Shown: positions 27,295 through 37,646, counted from the stretch's first letter. The stretch is DNA of 64,000 nt from Alphaproteobacteria bacterium (GCA_016780775.1 JADHLI010000007.1:1-64000), one strand, 5' to 3'. Made by a program: numbers and translations. The notes: generated by a model from the sequence alone, not told the origin.

Positions 27295-27924
27295 ATGGCA
27301 CCAAAAGTCGAACATAAACGACATTCCTCCAAGCATAAAATTGATAGACGTCTAGGGGTTAACCTCTGGGGTCGTCAGAAATCACCTGTAAATGCTCGCT
27401 CTTATGCGCCAGGCCAGCATGGCCAGCGTCGCAAAAAGCCTACCGATTTCGGTATCCAGCTGATGGCAAAGCAGAAGCTAAAAGGCTATTACGGCAATAT
27501 CGGTGAAAAGCAGTTTAAAAAATATTATATTGAAGCGTCACGCCGCCGCGGTGATACAGGCCAAAATCTAGTCGGTCTGCTAGAAAGCCGCTTGGATGCG
27601 TTTTTGTATCGCTCAAAGCTGGCCCCAACTGTTTTTGCGGCACGCCAGATAGTTAATCACGGTCATGTGATGCTGAACGGCAAGCGCTGTAACATTGGTT
27701 CTGTGATTGTGTACGCTGGTGATGTTATCCAGCTGCGTGAGAAAGCCAAGCAGATGCCATCTATTCTCGAGGGTATTGGCTCTGCTGAGCGTGATGTTCC
27801 AGAATATATCGAAGCAGATCATGATAAGATGAGCGCAACTTTCCTGCGTATTCCAACTTTGGATGAAGTGCCTTATCCGGTGCAGATGGAACCAAATCTG
27901 GTTATCGAATATTACTCACGTTAA
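27295..27924 (+). CDS. rpsD: 30S ribosomal protein S4
   Basis: S4 binds 16S rRNA early in 30S assembly. The protein is 209 aa. The N-terminal part is basic ([25 protein letters not shown]), followed by [20 protein letters not shown] and [20 protein letters not shown]. The S4 RNA-binding domain is [43 protein letters not shown] at 27281-27285 precedes the ATG. It stands alone, as is common in alphaproteobacteria, with its own promoter and a strong terminator. Confidence 0.97.
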   Translation: MAPKVEHKRHSSKHKIDRRLGVNLWGRQKSPVNARSYAPGQHGQRRKKPTDFGIQLMAKQKLKGYYGNIGEKQFKKYYIEASRRRGDTGQNLVGLLESRLDAFLYRSKLAPTVFAARQIVNHGHVMLNGKRCNIGSVIVYAGDVIQLREKAKQMPSILEGIGSAERDVPEYIEADHDKMSATFLRIPTLDEVPYPVQMEPNLVIEYYSR

Positions 27925-27960
27925 GCGCTTATTTTTAGCGAAACGACCTTATATCATAGA

Positions 27961-27993
27961 GCGCTTCTGGCTAGCCCAGAGGCGCTTTTTTTT
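27961..27993 (+). terminator. Rho-independent terminator of rpsD
   Basis: GCGCTTCTGG pairs with CCAGAGGCGC across a five-base loop (27971-27975), with one G-U pair, and is followed by eight to nine T residues. It sits 36 bases after the rpsD stop. Confidence 0.88.
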
Positions 27994-28113
27994 ATGCTCT
28001 CCATACAAAAGCGCGGAAACGCAAAAGTCGCAAGCTACCCTTTTGGCGGTTTTTCTTAACTATGCTATGAGAGGAGAAGCGGTGGCAGATTTATAAATAA
28101 GGGCAGAGTTATA

Positions 28114-28446
28114 ATGACAAAAGGTTGGCCAGAGGAATATTACGCGGTGATTTTCACCACCCAGCGCAGTGATGCAGAGATGGAGCTATATGGCCTAACC
28201 TCTCAGCGGATGATAGATCTTGCCCAGCAACAGCCGGGTTTTTTAGGTCTGGAGTCTGTACGTGAGGAAAATGGGCTAGGCATCACCGTTTCTTATTGGC
28301 GCGATAGACAAGCGATTGCCGCATGGGGGGAGCATGCCGAACATAAGGTCGCCCAGAAAATTGGCCGCCAAGAATTTTATACATGGTTTCAATTGCGCAT
28401 CGCCAAAGTGATAGATGAACGCAGCTTCGGCCTAGAAGATTTGTAG
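28114..28446 (+). CDS. Antibiotic biosynthesis monooxygenase (ABM) domain protein
   Basis: A 110-residue ferredoxin-like alpha/beta-barrel of the ABM family. Seen: YYAVIFTTQRSD, MIDLAQQQPGFLGLESVREENGLGITVSYWRDRQAIAAWGEHAEH and QKIGRQEFYTWFQLRIAKV, which is the typical strand-helix-strand pattern with a W-x-x-H ending helix. Members include small oxygenases and haem-degrading enzymes, but most in this subgroup have no assigned substrate. It follows the rpsD terminator and is probably transcribed separately. The 175-base gap after it contains the grxD terminator. Confidence 0.85.
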   Translation: MTKGWPEEYYAVIFTTQRSDAEMELYGLTSQRMIDLAQQQPGFLGLESVREENGLGITVSYWRDRQAIAAWGEHAEHKVAQKIGRQEFYTWFQLRIAKVIDERSFGLEDL

Positions 28447-28565
28447 GCAGAGGGGTGTTAGATGTAACGCGCTATCGTCAGAGGGACCCGGCTTTCACTG
28501 ATCCTGATTTTGAGGGGTGAGTGAAGCTCAAGGGAGATTAGATACCCCACCTGTGAAAACCCCAT

Positions 28566-28590
28566 AAAAAAAACAGGCCATTTTGCCTGC
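28566..28590 (-). terminator. Rho-independent terminator of the pur-bolA-grxD operon
   Basis: On the minus strand CAGGC and GCCTG pair across a six-base loop and are followed by eight T residues (A run at 28566-28573). It lies about 32 bases beyond the grxD stop. Confidence 0.75.
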
Positions 28591-28621
28591 TTTTCTCACT
28601 TATAAAGGATGGTTTGTTCGG

Positions 28622-28975
28622 CTAGGCCTGCATAGGCTGGGGGTTCACATCAATCCCAAGCGTGTTCAGCATTTCCATCAATTCGCCTGTTTCATACATC
28701 TCGCGGATAATATCACAGCCGCCGATAAATTCGCCCTTCACATAAAGCTGAGGGATGGTTGGCCAGTCAGAATAGGCCTTGATACCTTCGCGGATTTCAT
28801 CATCATCCAGCACATTTACGCCGCTGAATTTAATGCCCAGATGGCTAAGAACGCCGACCACGGCTGCGGAAAAGCCACATTGCGGAAATACAGGCGTGCC
28901 TTTCATAAATAACACTACATCATCACTGGCGATATTATGGCCAATCCGCTCTTTAATTCTGTCCTCTAGCATCAT
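28622..28975 (-). CDS. grxD: Monothiol glutaredoxin, Grx4/GrxD type
   Basis: This protein (about 117 aa) binds a [2Fe-2S] cluster with glutathione and works with BolA in iron-sulfur delivery and iron sensing. The CGFS active site is in VLFMKGTPVFPQCGFSAAVVGVL, and the glutathione-binding part is SDWPTIPQLYVKGEFIGGCDIIREMYETGEL. The start is set at MMLEDRIKERIG (28975 or 28972); a longer frame upstream runs into bolA and looks non-native. bolA is directly upstream, a known functional pair. Confidence 0.95.
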   Translation of the reverse strand: MMLEDRIKERIGHNIASDDVVLFMKGTPVFPQCGFSAAVVGVLSHLGIKFSGVNVLDDDEIREGIKAYSDWPTIPQLYVKGEFIGGCDIIREMYETGELMEMLNTLGIDVNPQPMQA

Positions 28976-29027
28976 CTTATGCCTCCATTTTGAAAATAAA
29001 CTACTGTATTTTTTACGCGCTACCTTA

Positions 29028-29258
29028 TTAAGGGGCTTTGGTTTGCAAGGCCAGCGCATGTAGCTCGCCTCCCATACGCCCGCCTAGCGCTTTATAAACC
29101 ATTTGATGCTGCTGTACGCGGGTTTTGCCCGCAAAGGCTGGTGTGACGACCATACAGGAATAGTGATCGCCATCTCCGCGCAAATCTTCAATGGTCACCA
29201 CTGCATCGGGAAACGCTGTTTTAATCAGTGTTTCGATCTCGTGAGCCTGCATGGGCAT
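29028..29258 (-). CDS. bolA: BolA family protein
   Basis: A 76-residue BolA-like protein, partner of monothiol glutaredoxins in iron-sulfur cluster handling. Marks are MQAHEIETLIKTAFPDAVVTIEDL, DGDHYSCMVVTPAFAGKTRVQQHQMVYKALGGRMGGELHALAL; the conserved His follows the R-V-x-x-H-Q loop. ATG 29258 is preferred because AAGAGGT precedes it by four bases. It lies between purL and grxD on the same strand. Confidence 0.93.
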   Translation of the reverse strand: MPMQAHEIETLIKTAFPDAVVTIEDLRGDGDHYSCMVVTPAFAGKTRVQQHQMVYKALGGRMGGELHALALQTKAP

Positions 29259-29311
29259 CGGACACCTCTTTTGCTTCAAATAGCTGTCTTGTATTTCTTA
29301 TAGCGCGCCTG

Positions 29312-31516
29312 TCAGGCCATTAAATCATCAATGGTTTTTCTATGCCATGCGGCCATATCTTCTTTTGATATGGGGGGTAGGCCAGCAAGTGTCAATTCGC
29401 ATTCTGAAATTGTTTCACCAATTTGTATCGCTTCAACATCGCTAGCGGCGCATAAAGCGGTGAATGCTGGCACGTCTGATACAACCGCAATATAACGGGC
29501 TTGGTCTTCACCAAACGCCCAGCCATGCAGGCTGCCACTGTCTGGACAGGTGATTTTTGCCCCGCACTGTCCAGCTATTACCATCTCTGCTAGCGCAACT
29601 AAAAGTCCGCCATCGCTAATGTCATGGGCAGCTTCTATCAGCTCGTTTGCGATAGCTTGGCGGATAAGGCTACCGTTCTTTTCTTCTAGAATTGGATCAA
29701 CCGAAGGGGGCGCGCCGCCCTCTCTGCCAGCTATTTCGCGTGCATAGACAGAACAGCCTAGCCAGCCATCATTCACATCCCCGTTCTGGCCAACCACAAA
29801 GATAGCCTTGCCGGCATTAATCAGCCCGCATCCCTTAGCCTGTTTCCAGTCATCGATAATGCCTATCATACCAATAACCGGGCAGGGCTGTATCGCCATG
29901 CCATCTGTTTCATTGTAAAGAGAGACATTGCCGGAAACTACAGGCGTGTTCAGGGTTCTACAGGCATTGCCCATGCCATTTACCGCGCCAACAATCTGCG
30001 CCATGATGTCCTGCTTTTCAGGGTTTCCAAAGTTCAGATTATTTGTCACTGCCAGTGGTTTTGCCCCACTTGCGCTGATATTGCGGTAAGCTTCACATAC
30101 GGCCTGTTTACCCCCTTCAAAGGCATCTGCATCCACATAGCGGGGTGTGCAATCTGTGCTGACAGCAAGGCCTTTATCGGTATTATGAATGCGCACCAAC
30201 GCGGCATCCCCGCCCGGGCCAGTGATTGTATCGGCCATCACATCGCTGTCATATTGCTCATAAATCCAGCGCCGGGAGCTTAAATCAGCACTTGATAGTA
30301 GTCGCTGAAGCACATCTGCTAGCGGCAGGTCTTTTTCTAATTGTGCAGTGCTTAGAACTGGTTGCAGCTCTTCTGGGCGATAGGGGCGGTCATATTCCGG
30401 TGCATCATCAACCAGCGGGGCTAGCGGGATATCACAAGCAATTTCATTGTCTTTCAAAAGAACCAGACGTTCGGTATCGGTAACCTTACCGATCGGCATA
30501 AAATCCAGATCCCATTTTTCAAAAATCGCGCGCGCAGTCTCTGCCTGCTCTGGCTTGATAACCATCAGCATCCGCTCTTGGCTTTCAGAAAGCATGATCT
30601 CATAAGCGGACATGGCTACTTCGCGCACGGGAACGAGGTCTAGGTCAATTTCCATGCCTAGACCGCCTTTTGAGGCCATCTCCACCGAAGAAGAGGTAAG
30701 ACCAGCTGCCCCCATATCCTGAATAGATAACACGGCATCAGCTGCCATCAGCTCAAGGCAAGCTTCCATCAATAGCTTGCCTGTAAAGGGGTCACCTACT
30801 TGTACAGTTGGGCGCTTAGACTCTGTCTCATCAGAGAATTCAGCAGAAGCCATTGTTGCGCCATGGATGCCATCTCGGCCAGTTTTCGCGCCAACATAAA
30901 TGACCGGATTTCCAGCCCCTGTTGCGGCTGAATAAAAAATTCGGTCACTATGGGCTAGCCCTACCGCCATGGCATTGACAAGGATGTTGCCATTGTACGA
31001 GCTATGAAAATTTACCTCACCGCCGACAGTTGGGATGCCGATGCAATTGCCATAGCCGCCAATACCTGCAACGACCCCTGATAGGAGATGCTTGGTTTTT
31101 TCATGGCTAATATCGCCAAAACGCAGGGCGTTCAAAAGCGCTATCGGGCGTGCGCCCATGGTAAAGACATCACGTAAAATACCGCCAACGCCAGTTGCTG
31201 CCCCCTGATAAGGCTCAATAAAAGAGGGGTGATTATGGCTTTCGATTTTAAAGACAGCTGCTAGACCATCGCCAATATCTACTACGCCCGCGTTCTCGCC
31301 CGGCCCTTGGATAACCTGCTCGCCTTCAGTAGGCAGGGTTTTCAGCCATTTTTTAGAGGATTTGTAAGAGCAATGCTCCGACCACATGGCAGAGAAAATG
31401 CCAAGCTCACACAAATTCGGAGTGCGTTCCAGACGTTTTAGGATAAGCTGCCATTCTTCGAAAGATAGCCCCATCTGTTCTGCATCATTAAAAGACATCT
31501 CATTGGCTTCACTCAT
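29312..31516 (-). CDS. purL: Phosphoribosylformylglycinamidine synthase subunit PurL
   Basis: The small-type PurL (734 aa) is the catalytic FGAM synthase subunit of purine synthesis and forms a complex with PurS and PurQ. Segments: [87 protein letters not shown], and a second AIR-synthase-like repeat with [23 protein letters not shown] and [16 protein letters not shown]. Its start overlaps the purQ stop by four bases. Confidence 0.97.
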   Translation of the reverse strand: MSEANEMSFNDAEQMGLSFEEWQLILKRLERTPNLCELGIFSAMWSEHCSYKSSKKWLKTLPTEGEQVIQGPGENAGVVDIGDGLAAVFKIESHNHPSFIEPYQGAATGVGGILRDVFTMGARPIALLNALRFGDISHEKTKHLLSGVVAGIGGYGNCIGIPTVGGEVNFHSSYNGNILVNAMAVGLAHSDRIFYSAATGAGNPVIYVGAKTGRDGIHGATMASAEFSDETESKRPTVQVGDPFTGKLLMEACLELMAADAVLSIQDMGAAGLTSSSVEMASKGGLGMEIDLDLVPVREVAMSAYEIMLSESQERMLMVIKPEQAETARAIFEKWDLDFMPIGKVTDTERLVLLKDNEIACDIPLAPLVDDAPEYDRPYRPEELQPVLSTAQLEKDLPLADVLQRLLSSADLSSRRWIYEQYDSDVMADTITGPGGDAALVRIHNTDKGLAVSTDCTPRYVDADAFEGGKQAVCEAYRNISASGAKPLAVTNNLNFGNPEKQDIMAQIVGAVNGMGNACRTLNTPVVSGNVSLYNETDGMAIQPCPVIGMIGIIDDWKQAKGCGLINAGKAIFVVGQNGDVNDGWLGCSVYAREIAGREGGAPPSVDPILEEKNGSLIRQAIANELIEAAHDISDGGLLVALAEMVIAGQCGAKITCPDSGSLHGWAFGEDQARYIAVVSDVPAFTALCAASDVEAIQIGETISECELTLAGLPPISKEDMAAWHRKTIDDLMA

Positions 31517-32202
31517 CTGGCCACACCTTCTAAAACAGAGGTCAGAAATTTACGCCCATCGTCTGAGGGATGGCCGTTGCCCATTGCCCGTTCAGGATGC
31601 GGCATCATACCCATTACGCGCCCATTTGCCGATAAAATACCGGCTATATTCCGGGCTGAACCATTAGGATTGGCCGCTCTACTAGGCTCATTATCTACAT
31701 AGCGCAGGGCAACTTGACCGCCCTGCTCAAGACTATCTAACAGCGCATCATCAGCAAAATAGTTCCCTTCATTATGGGCAACTGGAATGCGCAATTCGCT
31801 CCCATTGGACAAATCAGCTAAAAACGGCGTTTCCAGTGTTTCTTGCACCGCAAGCCGAACCTCTCGGCAAACAAATTTTAACCCGCCATTGCGCACAAGC
31901 GTGCCCGGCAGTAAGCCTGTTTCCAGCAATATCTGGAAGCCATTACATACGCCTAACACCGCACCGCCGCGGCTGGCATGGTCTATCACAGCTTCCATGG
32001 CTGGTGCGCGTGCAGCCAATGCCCCACATCGCAAGTAATCACCAAAGGAAAAACCGCCCGGTATAATAACAATGTCCACCGGGTCTAGCTGGCTGTCTTT
32101 ATGCCAGACAAGGGCAGGGCGGCGACCTGTAATACGCTCAACCGCAACCATCATATCACGGTCACAGTTAGAACCTGGAAAAATTAGAATTGCACTTCTC
32201 AT
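31513..32202 (-). CDS. purQ: Phosphoribosylformylglycinamidine synthase subunit PurQ
   Basis: The class I glutamine amidotransferase subunit that supplies ammonia to PurL. The nucleophile Cys is in [23 protein letters not shown], and the His/Glu pair is in [34 protein letters not shown] is the oxyanion region. 229 aa, normal. It overlaps both neighbours by four bases (ATGA), so purS, purQ and purL are translationally coupled. Confidence 0.97.
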   Translation of the reverse strand: MRSAILIFPGSNCDRDMMVAVERITGRRPALVWHKDSQLDPVDIVIIPGGFSFGDYLRCGALAARAPAMEAVIDHASRGGAVLGVCNGFQILLETGLLPGTLVRNGGLKFVCREVRLAVQETLETPFLADLSNGSELRIPVAHNEGNYFADDALLDSLEQGGQVALRYVDNEPSRAANPNGSARNIAGILSANGRVMGMMPHPERAMGNGHPSDDGRKFLTSVLEGVAR

Positions 32203-32447
32203 GACGCGTCTATGACTTCAATGCTATAATCTTCGATGACGGTGTTAGCTAACAAACTCTCACACATGCGTGCGGCGCGTTGCTCGGCACGTGCGCTATC
32301 TTCAGCGTCTATATCAAGGGTAATTTGCTTGCCAATGCGCACGTGACTTGCATCGGTAAAGCCAAGCCCAGATAGCGCGTTTTCCACCGCGCGGCCTTGC
32401 GGATCAAGAACACCTGTTTTCAATGAGATATTTATTTTGACTTGCAT
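32199..32447 (-). CDS. purS: Phosphoribosylformylglycinamidine synthase subunit PurS
   Basis: This 82-residue subunit bridges PurQ and PurL. It starts MQVKINISLKTGVLDPQGRAVENALSGLGF and continues with VRIGKQITLDIDAEDSARAEQRA and CESLLANTVIEDYSIEV, the usual PurS fold. It sits 19 bases after purC. Confidence 0.95.
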   Translation of the reverse strand: MQVKINISLKTGVLDPQGRAVENALSGLGFTDASHVRIGKQITLDIDAEDSARAEQRAARMCESLLANTVIEDYSIEVIDAS

Positions 32448-32466
32448 AGAATTTCCTTAGCTTTTG

Positions 32467-33213
32467 TCACGCTTGCGGGGTCAATTCGGGGATTTCAAGA
32501 CCTAATCTGGTGGCGATATCTGAGTAGGCTTCTATTAGCCCGCCAATATCGCGCCGGAACCGGTCTTTATCCAGCTTTTCATCTGTCTTTATATCCCAGA
32601 GGCGGCAATTATCTGGGCTTAGCTCGTCTGCAAGTATAATTTGGCGTCCTTCTGCTGTCTCCAGCCAGCCAAATTCCAGCTTAAAATCTACTAACCGCAC
32701 GCCCAGACCAAAAAATAGGCCAGACAGAAAATCATTAATCCGAAAGCTCATCTCGGTAATTTCAACGAGATCATCGGGGCTAGCAATCCCAAGGGTCAGT
32801 ATATGTTCTGCTGCTACCACCGGGTCGCCTAACGCATCATTTTTCAAACAGAATTCAATCAGGGTATTATCCAGCTTCTCCCCTTCGGTCAGGCCAAGGC
32901 GTGGGCAGATAGACCCTGCGGCAATATTGCGGATGATCACCTCTATGGGGATGATCTCAACCGACTTTACCAGCTGTTCACGCGGCGAGGTACGAGCAAT
33001 AAAATGATGCGGGATACCTAATTCACCCAGAGCTGGAAAAAGATGCGCACTAATCAGATTATTTAAAATACCCTTGCCGATGATGATATCTTTTTTCTGT
33101 GCATTAAAAGCGGTAGCATCATCTTTGAAATATTGAATGATGGTCCCAGCTTCGTCTCCTTGAAACAGTCTCTTGGCCTTGCCTTCATATAGGGGCGTTT
33201 TATTGTCAGCCAT
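32467..33213 (-). CDS. purC: Phosphoribosylaminoimidazolesuccinocarboxamide synthase (SAICAR synthase)
   Basis: The enzyme joins CAIR and aspartate with ATP. Segments include [86 protein letters not shown] and [14 protein letters not shown]. 248 aa, normal. ATG 33213 is preceded by AAGGAAA. Downstream of purB by 36 bases. Confidence 0.96.
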   Translation of the reverse strand: MADNKTPLYEGKAKRLFQGDEAGTIIQYFKDDATAFNAQKKDIIIGKGILNNLISAHLFPALGELGIPHHFIARTSPREQLVKSVEIIPIEVIIRNIAAGSICPRLGLTEGEKLDNTLIEFCLKNDALGDPVVAAEHILTLGIASPDDLVEITEMSFRINDFLSGLFFGLGVRLVDFKLEFGWLETAEGRQIILADELSPDNCRLWDIKTDEKLDKDRFRRDIGGLIEAYSDIATRLGLEIPELTPQA

Positions 33214-33249
33214 TTGATTTCCTTAAATTAATGATCCGGCTCTCACTAT

Positions 33250-34551
33250 CTATGACGTTGGTGTAAAAACCCGCTCAAAGATAGTGTCTACATGTCTGAA
33301 ATGCTGATCAAGGTCAAATAGTGCCTCTAACGCATCTGCGCTTAAATAAGTGGCAATATCGCTATCTTCTTTTAAAAGTGGCAGATAGCTTTTTTTCTCA
33401 TTCCAGACCCGCATCGCATTGCGCTGGACATAGATATAGGCATCCTCGCGGCTACAGCCTTTCTGAGTCAGTGCCAGCAATACTTGCTGGGAATGCACAA
33501 GACCGCCAAGCTGATCAAGATTTTCCTGCATCGCTTCAGGATAAATCAGCAAGTTTTCAATCACAGAAGCAAGACGGGCTAGCGCAAAATCAAGTGTGAT
33601 AGTGGCATCTGGGCCAAACATGCGCTCAACAGAGGAATGCGAGATGTCCCGTTCATGCCAGAGAGCAACATTTTCAAGAGCAGGAATAACCGCAGCTCTG
33701 ACAATGCGCGCAAGGCCAGTTAAATTTTCTGTTAGTACTGGATTGCGCTTATGCGGCATGGCAGAAGAGCCTTTTTGCCCAGCACTGAAATATTCCTCTA
33801 CCTCGCGGACTTCGGTGCGTTGAAGATGGCGTATTTCTGTGGCGAGCCTTTCAACTGAACTGGCAATAACGCCAAGCACAGAAAAGAACATCGCATGCCG
33901 GTCACGTGGTATGACTTGGGTGGAGACAGGTTCAATTGTCAGCCCCATCTGCTTTGCAACATGCGCCTCTACGGCGGGATCGATATGGGCAAAGGTGCCA
34001 ACCGCCCCAGAAATAGCGCAGGTTGCAATTTCAGCATGTGCAGCGGCAAGGCGGGTTCTGCATCTATCGAACTCAGCATAAAAGCCGGCCATTTTCAAAC
34101 CAAAGCTAGTTGGCTCTGCATGGATGCCGTGCGAGCGGCCAATAGTGGGGGTGTATTTATGGGCTAGCGCTTGTTTATGCAACGCATCACAAATGCGGTT
34201 CAGCCCGACCATCAATAAATCACTGGCTCGGCTTAACTGCACTGACAAGGTAGTGTCTAATACATCTGATGAAGTCATGCCCTGATGCACAAAGCGCGCT
34301 TCCTCGCCCACATATTCAGCTAGATTTGTAAGAAATGCGATGACATCATGTTTAGTTTCGCGTTCAATTTCATCAATGCGGTCAATGTCAAAATCACCGC
34401 GCTCCCAAACGGCCTTTGCCGCCTCTTTCGGAATTACACCTAATTCGGCTTGTGCATCACAAGCATGCGCTTCAATTTCAAACCAAATTCTGAATTTACT
34501 CTTCGCAGACCATATCTCAGTCATTTCCGGACGCGCATAACGCGGGATCAT
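33250..34551 (-). CDS. purB: Adenylosuccinate lyase
   Basis: The enzyme cleaves SAICAR and adenylosuccinate, releasing fumarate. The fumarase/aspartase signature is GSSAMPHKRNPVLTENLTGLAR; other sites are FVHQGMTSSDVLDTTLSVQL, TIGRSHGIHAEPTSFGLKM and RDISHSSVERMFGPDATI. 433 aa, normal. It is the first gene of the purB-purC-purS-purQ-purL-bolA-grxD run and would carry the operon promoter in the 140-base gap at 34552-34691. I could not pick a convincing promoter there. Confidence 0.96.
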   Translation of the reverse strand: MIPRYARPEMTEIWSAKSKFRIWFEIEAHACDAQAELGVIPKEAAKAVWERGDFDIDRIDEIERETKHDVIAFLTNLAEYVGEEARFVHQGMTSSDVLDTTLSVQLSRASDLLMVGLNRICDALHKQALAHKYTPTIGRSHGIHAEPTSFGLKMAGFYAEFDRCRTRLAAAHAEIATCAISGAVGTFAHIDPAVEAHVAKQMGLTIEPVSTQVIPRDRHAMFFSVLGVIASSVERLATEIRHLQRTEVREVEEYFSAGQKGSSAMPHKRNPVLTENLTGLARIVRAAVIPALENVALWHERDISHSSVERMFGPDATITLDFALARLASVIENLLIYPEAMQENLDQLGGLVHSQQVLLALTQKGCSREDAYIYVQRNAMRVWNEKKSYLPLLKEDSDIATYLSADALEALFDLDQHFRHVDTIFERVFTPTS

Positions 34552-34691
34552 CTGTTTTTCTTTCTATTACGTTGTGGGATGAGTTTTTCTATCATTTATC
34601 TATTCAAAAAGCTATAGTGACTGGGCGTGGTTTGCCGCATTTTTATGGATAAATTCAAATGAGGCTCATAGGCGTAAAACAGGAGTAATAG

Positions 34692-34991
34692 GTGATTGTC
34701 AGGAAATTGCTATTTGCTGCTTTGCGTATGGCAGCTAATAATCCAGAAGTGCGCAAGCAGGCAGCAAAAGTAGCAGATAAAGCTGTCGATGCAGCCCGCC
34801 CTAGTTTGCTAAAAGCCTCCCGCCGCGCCGGTGAAGCCGTGCGCTCTGCATCAAATGAGCTAAAAGATGGTGTTCAAAAGTTTAAAGAAGAGGTGCGCGG
34901 CAGCGAAGAGGTAATGCCGCCTAAAAATGCATCTAAAAACACTAAAGCTCGCCGCACAAAAAAAATTATTTCCCCTAAAGGCAAGTCCTAG
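34692..34991 (+). CDS. Small basic helical protein, phasin/histone-H1-like composition
   Basis: A 99-residue protein of unknown role starting at GTG 34692. It is helical and rich in Lys, Ala and Arg, with amphipathic stretches (VRKQAAKVADKAVDAARPSL, KASRRAGEAVRSASNELKD) and a basic C-terminal tail (KNTKARRTKKIISPKGKS). It could bind nucleic acid or polymer granules, but this is composition only. It is divergent from purB. Its stop codon lies in a 17-bp duplicated unit. Confidence 0.6.
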   Translation: MIVRKLLFAALRMAANNPEVRKQAAKVADKAVDAARPSLLKASRRAGEAVRSASNELKDGVQKFKEEVRGSEEVMPPKNASKNTKARRTKKIISPKGKS

Positions 34992-35014
34992 AGGAGAGCA
35001 AGTCCTAGAGGCTA
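34981..35014. repeat. 17-bp tandem duplication across a stop codon
   Basis: GCAAGTCCTAGAGGAGA is followed directly by GCAAGTCCTAGAGGCTA. The TAG at 34989-34991 in the first unit is the stop of the small basic protein, and the second unit repeats the same stop region outside the gene. Confidence 0.9.
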
Positions 35015-35034
35015 TATTTTTTTTACCCAGTTTT

Positions 35035-35736
35035 TTAGAGTAACCCCATAGATTTGAAACTGACGGTTTTTGTGCCACCCACAATGATATGGTCATGCAA
35101 GGTAACCGACACGGTTTGCAAAACTTCTTTCACCTGTCTGGTCATCTCGATATCAGCCTTGCTAGGGCGTAGCTGGCCAGTCGGGTGATTATGCACAATG
35201 ATGAGTGCTGTGGCACGATATTCCAGAGCGTGTTTGGCAATCTCTCGCGGGAATATAGCGGTTCTGTCGACTGTGCCTGAGGACATTATCTCATCTTTGA
35301 TGACCTCATTCTGGCTGTTTAGATAAATGACCATAAATTTTTCTATCGCTTCATGGCCAAGTCGCTTAACCATGAAGTTCAGTACGGCCTCCCAATTAGA
35401 AAGCACGTCATTATAACGCAATTGCTCTTGGCCTAGCCTGTAGAAAAGGCTTCGTACAATCGTTAAAAGGTCTACGCTTGATGGTCCTATTCCTGGCACT
35501 TCCATAAGCTCTGATGCGGGCGCATGTATAATATGGTCAAGCGTTTTGAAACGTGCATATAAAGATTTGATAACTGGCTTTACATCGCCGCGCTGGAAAT
35601 TGGCGTAAAACAGCATCTCTAACAGTTCTTGATGGGTAAGAGATTCCCCGCCATGCTGGCGCAATTTTTCGCGCATCCGGCCACGATGGCCAGTTGTGAA
35701 ATCTTTTATTTTCTTTTCAGATTTTGGCTTGCCCAT
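35035..35736 (-). CDS. radC: RadC family protein (JAB/MPN domain)
   Basis: A 233-residue protein with an N-terminal helix-hairpin-helix region (ASELMEVPGIGPSSVDLLTIVRSL) and a C-terminal JAMM metalloprotease-like domain with HNHPTGQLRPSKADIEMTRQV, giving H-x-H-x7-S-x2-D. The physiological role of RadC remains unclear; the old link to DNA repair was withdrawn. It is downstream of map on the same strand, a usual alphaproteobacterial order. Confidence 0.93.
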   Translation of the reverse strand: MGKPKSEKKIKDFTTGHRGRMREKLRQHGGESLTHQELLEMLFYANFQRGDVKPVIKSLYARFKTLDHIIHAPASELMEVPGIGPSSVDLLTIVRSLFYRLGQEQLRYNDVLSNWEAVLNFMVKRLGHEAIEKFMVIYLNSQNEVIKDEIMSSGTVDRTAIFPREIAKHALEYRATALIIVHNHPTGQLRPSKADIEMTRQVKEVLQTVSVTLHDHIIVGGTKTVSFKSMGLL

Positions 35737-35815
35737 AAACTCCGGCTCCTAAAAAAAGGTGACCAAAGTTTAAGTATCTCAGAAGAAACTTAATTTTTAA
35801 TGAATTTAAATAGCT

Positions 35816-36616
35816 TTAAGGTCCTTTTTTAAAGGGTGGGTGATGTAGCTCGTCAGGAGAAAGGGTGAAAATTTCTGCTCCATCCTCAGTAATTCCGATA
35901 GAATGCTCAAACTGCGCAGACAGACTTTTATCTCTTGTCACCGCTGTCCAACCATCGCTGAGGATCTTAGTGGCATAGTGACCTGCATTTATCATTGGCT
36001 CGATGGTGAAAATCATGCCAGGTTCCAAGCGCAGACCCGTTCCAGGTGTGCCATAATGCAACACGGTCGGAGCGGTATGGAAAACACGCCCTAGCCCATG
36101 GCCAGTAAAATCACGCACAACTGAAAAGCGGTGCGATTCTGCGTGGCACTGAATAATGTAGCCAATATCGCCTAAGGTTACCCCTGGCTTTGCCCCCTCA
36201 ATTGCCATCATCAAACAATCATAGGTAATTTGCGTTAAATTTTGCGCCTTAACAGATGGGGTGCCTACCCAAAACATGCGTGAGGTATCGCCATACCAGC
36301 CATCTAGAATAACGGTGACATCAATGTTTAGAATATCACTATCTTGCAGGCGTTTAGCCCCTGGAATACCGTGACAGACAACATGATTAAGCGAAATACA
36401 GGTGGATTTTGGAAACCCCTTATAATTTAACGGCGCAGGGATAGCCTTATGGTCCAAAATAAATTCATGGCAGAGATTATCTAGCGCCTCTGTTGTTACC
36501 CCTTCTACAACATGCGGGGTAATCATATCCAATACACGCGCCGCCAGCGCGCCTGCTTTGCGCATTCCGATAAAACCATCTTCGCCATGTAGCATGACTG
36601 GTTCTTGTCGCATTGC
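35816..36616 (-). CDS. map: Methionine aminopeptidase, type I
   Basis: The enzyme removes the initiator methionine. Metal ligands are visible: Asp in ILNIDVTVILDGWYGDTSRMF (two), His in RDFTGHGLGRVFH, Glu in MIFTIEPMI, Glu in QFEHSIGIT. An N-terminal HEDGFIGMRKAGALAARVLD-like helix matches type I. The start is placed at MRQEPVML (36616), where the family begins; the frame stays open to 36643. About 266 aa. Divergent from the CinA-like gene. Confidence 0.95.
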   Translation of the reverse strand, partial: AMRQEPVMLHGEDGFIGMRKAGALAARVLDMITPHVVEGVTTEALDNLCHEFILDHKAIPAPLNYKGFPKSTCISLNHVVCHGIPGAKRLQDSDILNIDVTVILDGWYGDTSRMFWVGTPSVKAQNLTQITYDCLMMAIEGAKPGVTLGDIGYIIQCHAESHRFSVVRDFTGHGLGRVFHTAPTVLHYGTPGTGLRLEPGMIFTIEPMINAGHYATKILSDGWTAVTRDKSLSAQFEHSIGITEDGAEIFTLSPDELHHPPFKKGP

Positions 36617-36822
36617 TAAATGCCCCTTTTTAAATCTTCGCACATTACGGCCGAGAAATGCACAGCTAGATGGTCAGGATAGATATCTAGATAGATAATT
36701 TGAATTTTTATATCAGCTTCGATAAAAACATCACGCCAATATCAAATCTGAGAGCGCACTCCCATACGTACAAAACGGCATCATCACAAGGTGATATAGC
36801 AAATAGGAGCCTGTTTTTGCAA

Positions 36823-37614
36823 ATGCCAAATCCCGAATCCGCCATTTTAGTAATAGGGGATGAAATCCTCTCCGGTCGAACCAAGGACAAGAATATCGGC
36901 TGGCTAGCCGAAGAATTAACCGCCCTTGGGATTAGTCTCAAAGAGGCGCGCGTTATTGCCGATGATACAAATACAATCATTCAGACAGTGCGAACGCTCT
37001 CCGCATCTTATGATTATGTGTTTACCTCAGGCGGCATTGGTCCTACCCATGACGATATCACTACAGAGGCAGTGGCAGCGGCGTTTGACGTGCCTGTTAT
37101 CCGGCATCCTGAAGCTATGGCGCGCTTAACCCGCCATTATAAAGACACAGATATTGATTTTAACGAAGCACGTCAGAAAATGGCGAATATTCCAGAAGGC
37201 GCAGAGCTTATTGATAATCCAGTGAGCGCCGCGCCCGGCTACCGGATTAAAAATGTGCATGTGATGGCTGGCGTGCCGTCAATCTTGCAAGCGATGTTCA
37301 AAGGGCTGGCCCCTACTTTGCGAGGCGGTATAAAGCCAACGCGAATCACCGTGCAATGTGCGATAGGTGAGGGGACTATTGCAGGTATTTTAGCTGATGT
37401 TAGTGACCAATTTGAGGGCGTTAGCATTGGCTCTTATCCTTGGTTTAAACCCGGTCAGTTTGGCACCGCTGTGGTGTTAACTGGTCTTGAAATAGCAGAT
37501 GTGGAAGCTGCTGCCGCCTTGGTTACTCAGAAAGTCGAAGCAGCTGGCTATGCTGCAAGACGAGATGCCGATAATTCTTTTATTGGCGGCTCCGGTATTA
37601 ATGAGCCCGCTTAG
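36823..37614 (+). CDS. CinA-type molybdopterin-binding domain protein
   Basis: This is a MoaB/Mog (MoCF) domain protein of the CinA N-terminal type: AILVIGDEILSGRTKDKNIGWLAEEL, EARVIADDTNTIIQTVRTLS, YDYVFTSGGIGPTHDDITTEAVAAAF and VHVMAGVPSILQAMF. CinA-type domains hydrolyse ADP-ribose or bind nucleotides; the C-terminal nicotinamide-nucleotide deamidase domain is absent, so this is the stand-alone form common in alphaproteobacteria. ATG 36823 is chosen because the family begins at PESAILVIGDE. TTG 36817 has a better distance from AGGAG (36805-36809). Confidence 0.88.
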   Translation: MPNPESAILVIGDEILSGRTKDKNIGWLAEELTALGISLKEARVIADDTNTIIQTVRTLSASYDYVFTSGGIGPTHDDITTEAVAAAFDVPVIRHPEAMARLTRHYKDTDIDFNEARQKMANIPEGAELIDNPVSAAPGYRIKNVHVMAGVPSILQAMFKGLAPTLRGGIKPTRITVQCAIGEGTIAGILADVSDQFEGVSIGSYPWFKPGQFGTAVVLTGLEIADVEAAAALVTQKVEAAGYAARRDADNSFIGGSGINEPA

Positions 37615-37646
37615 ATTGACAAGCAAAAGCTGTGCTGCCCTAATGG

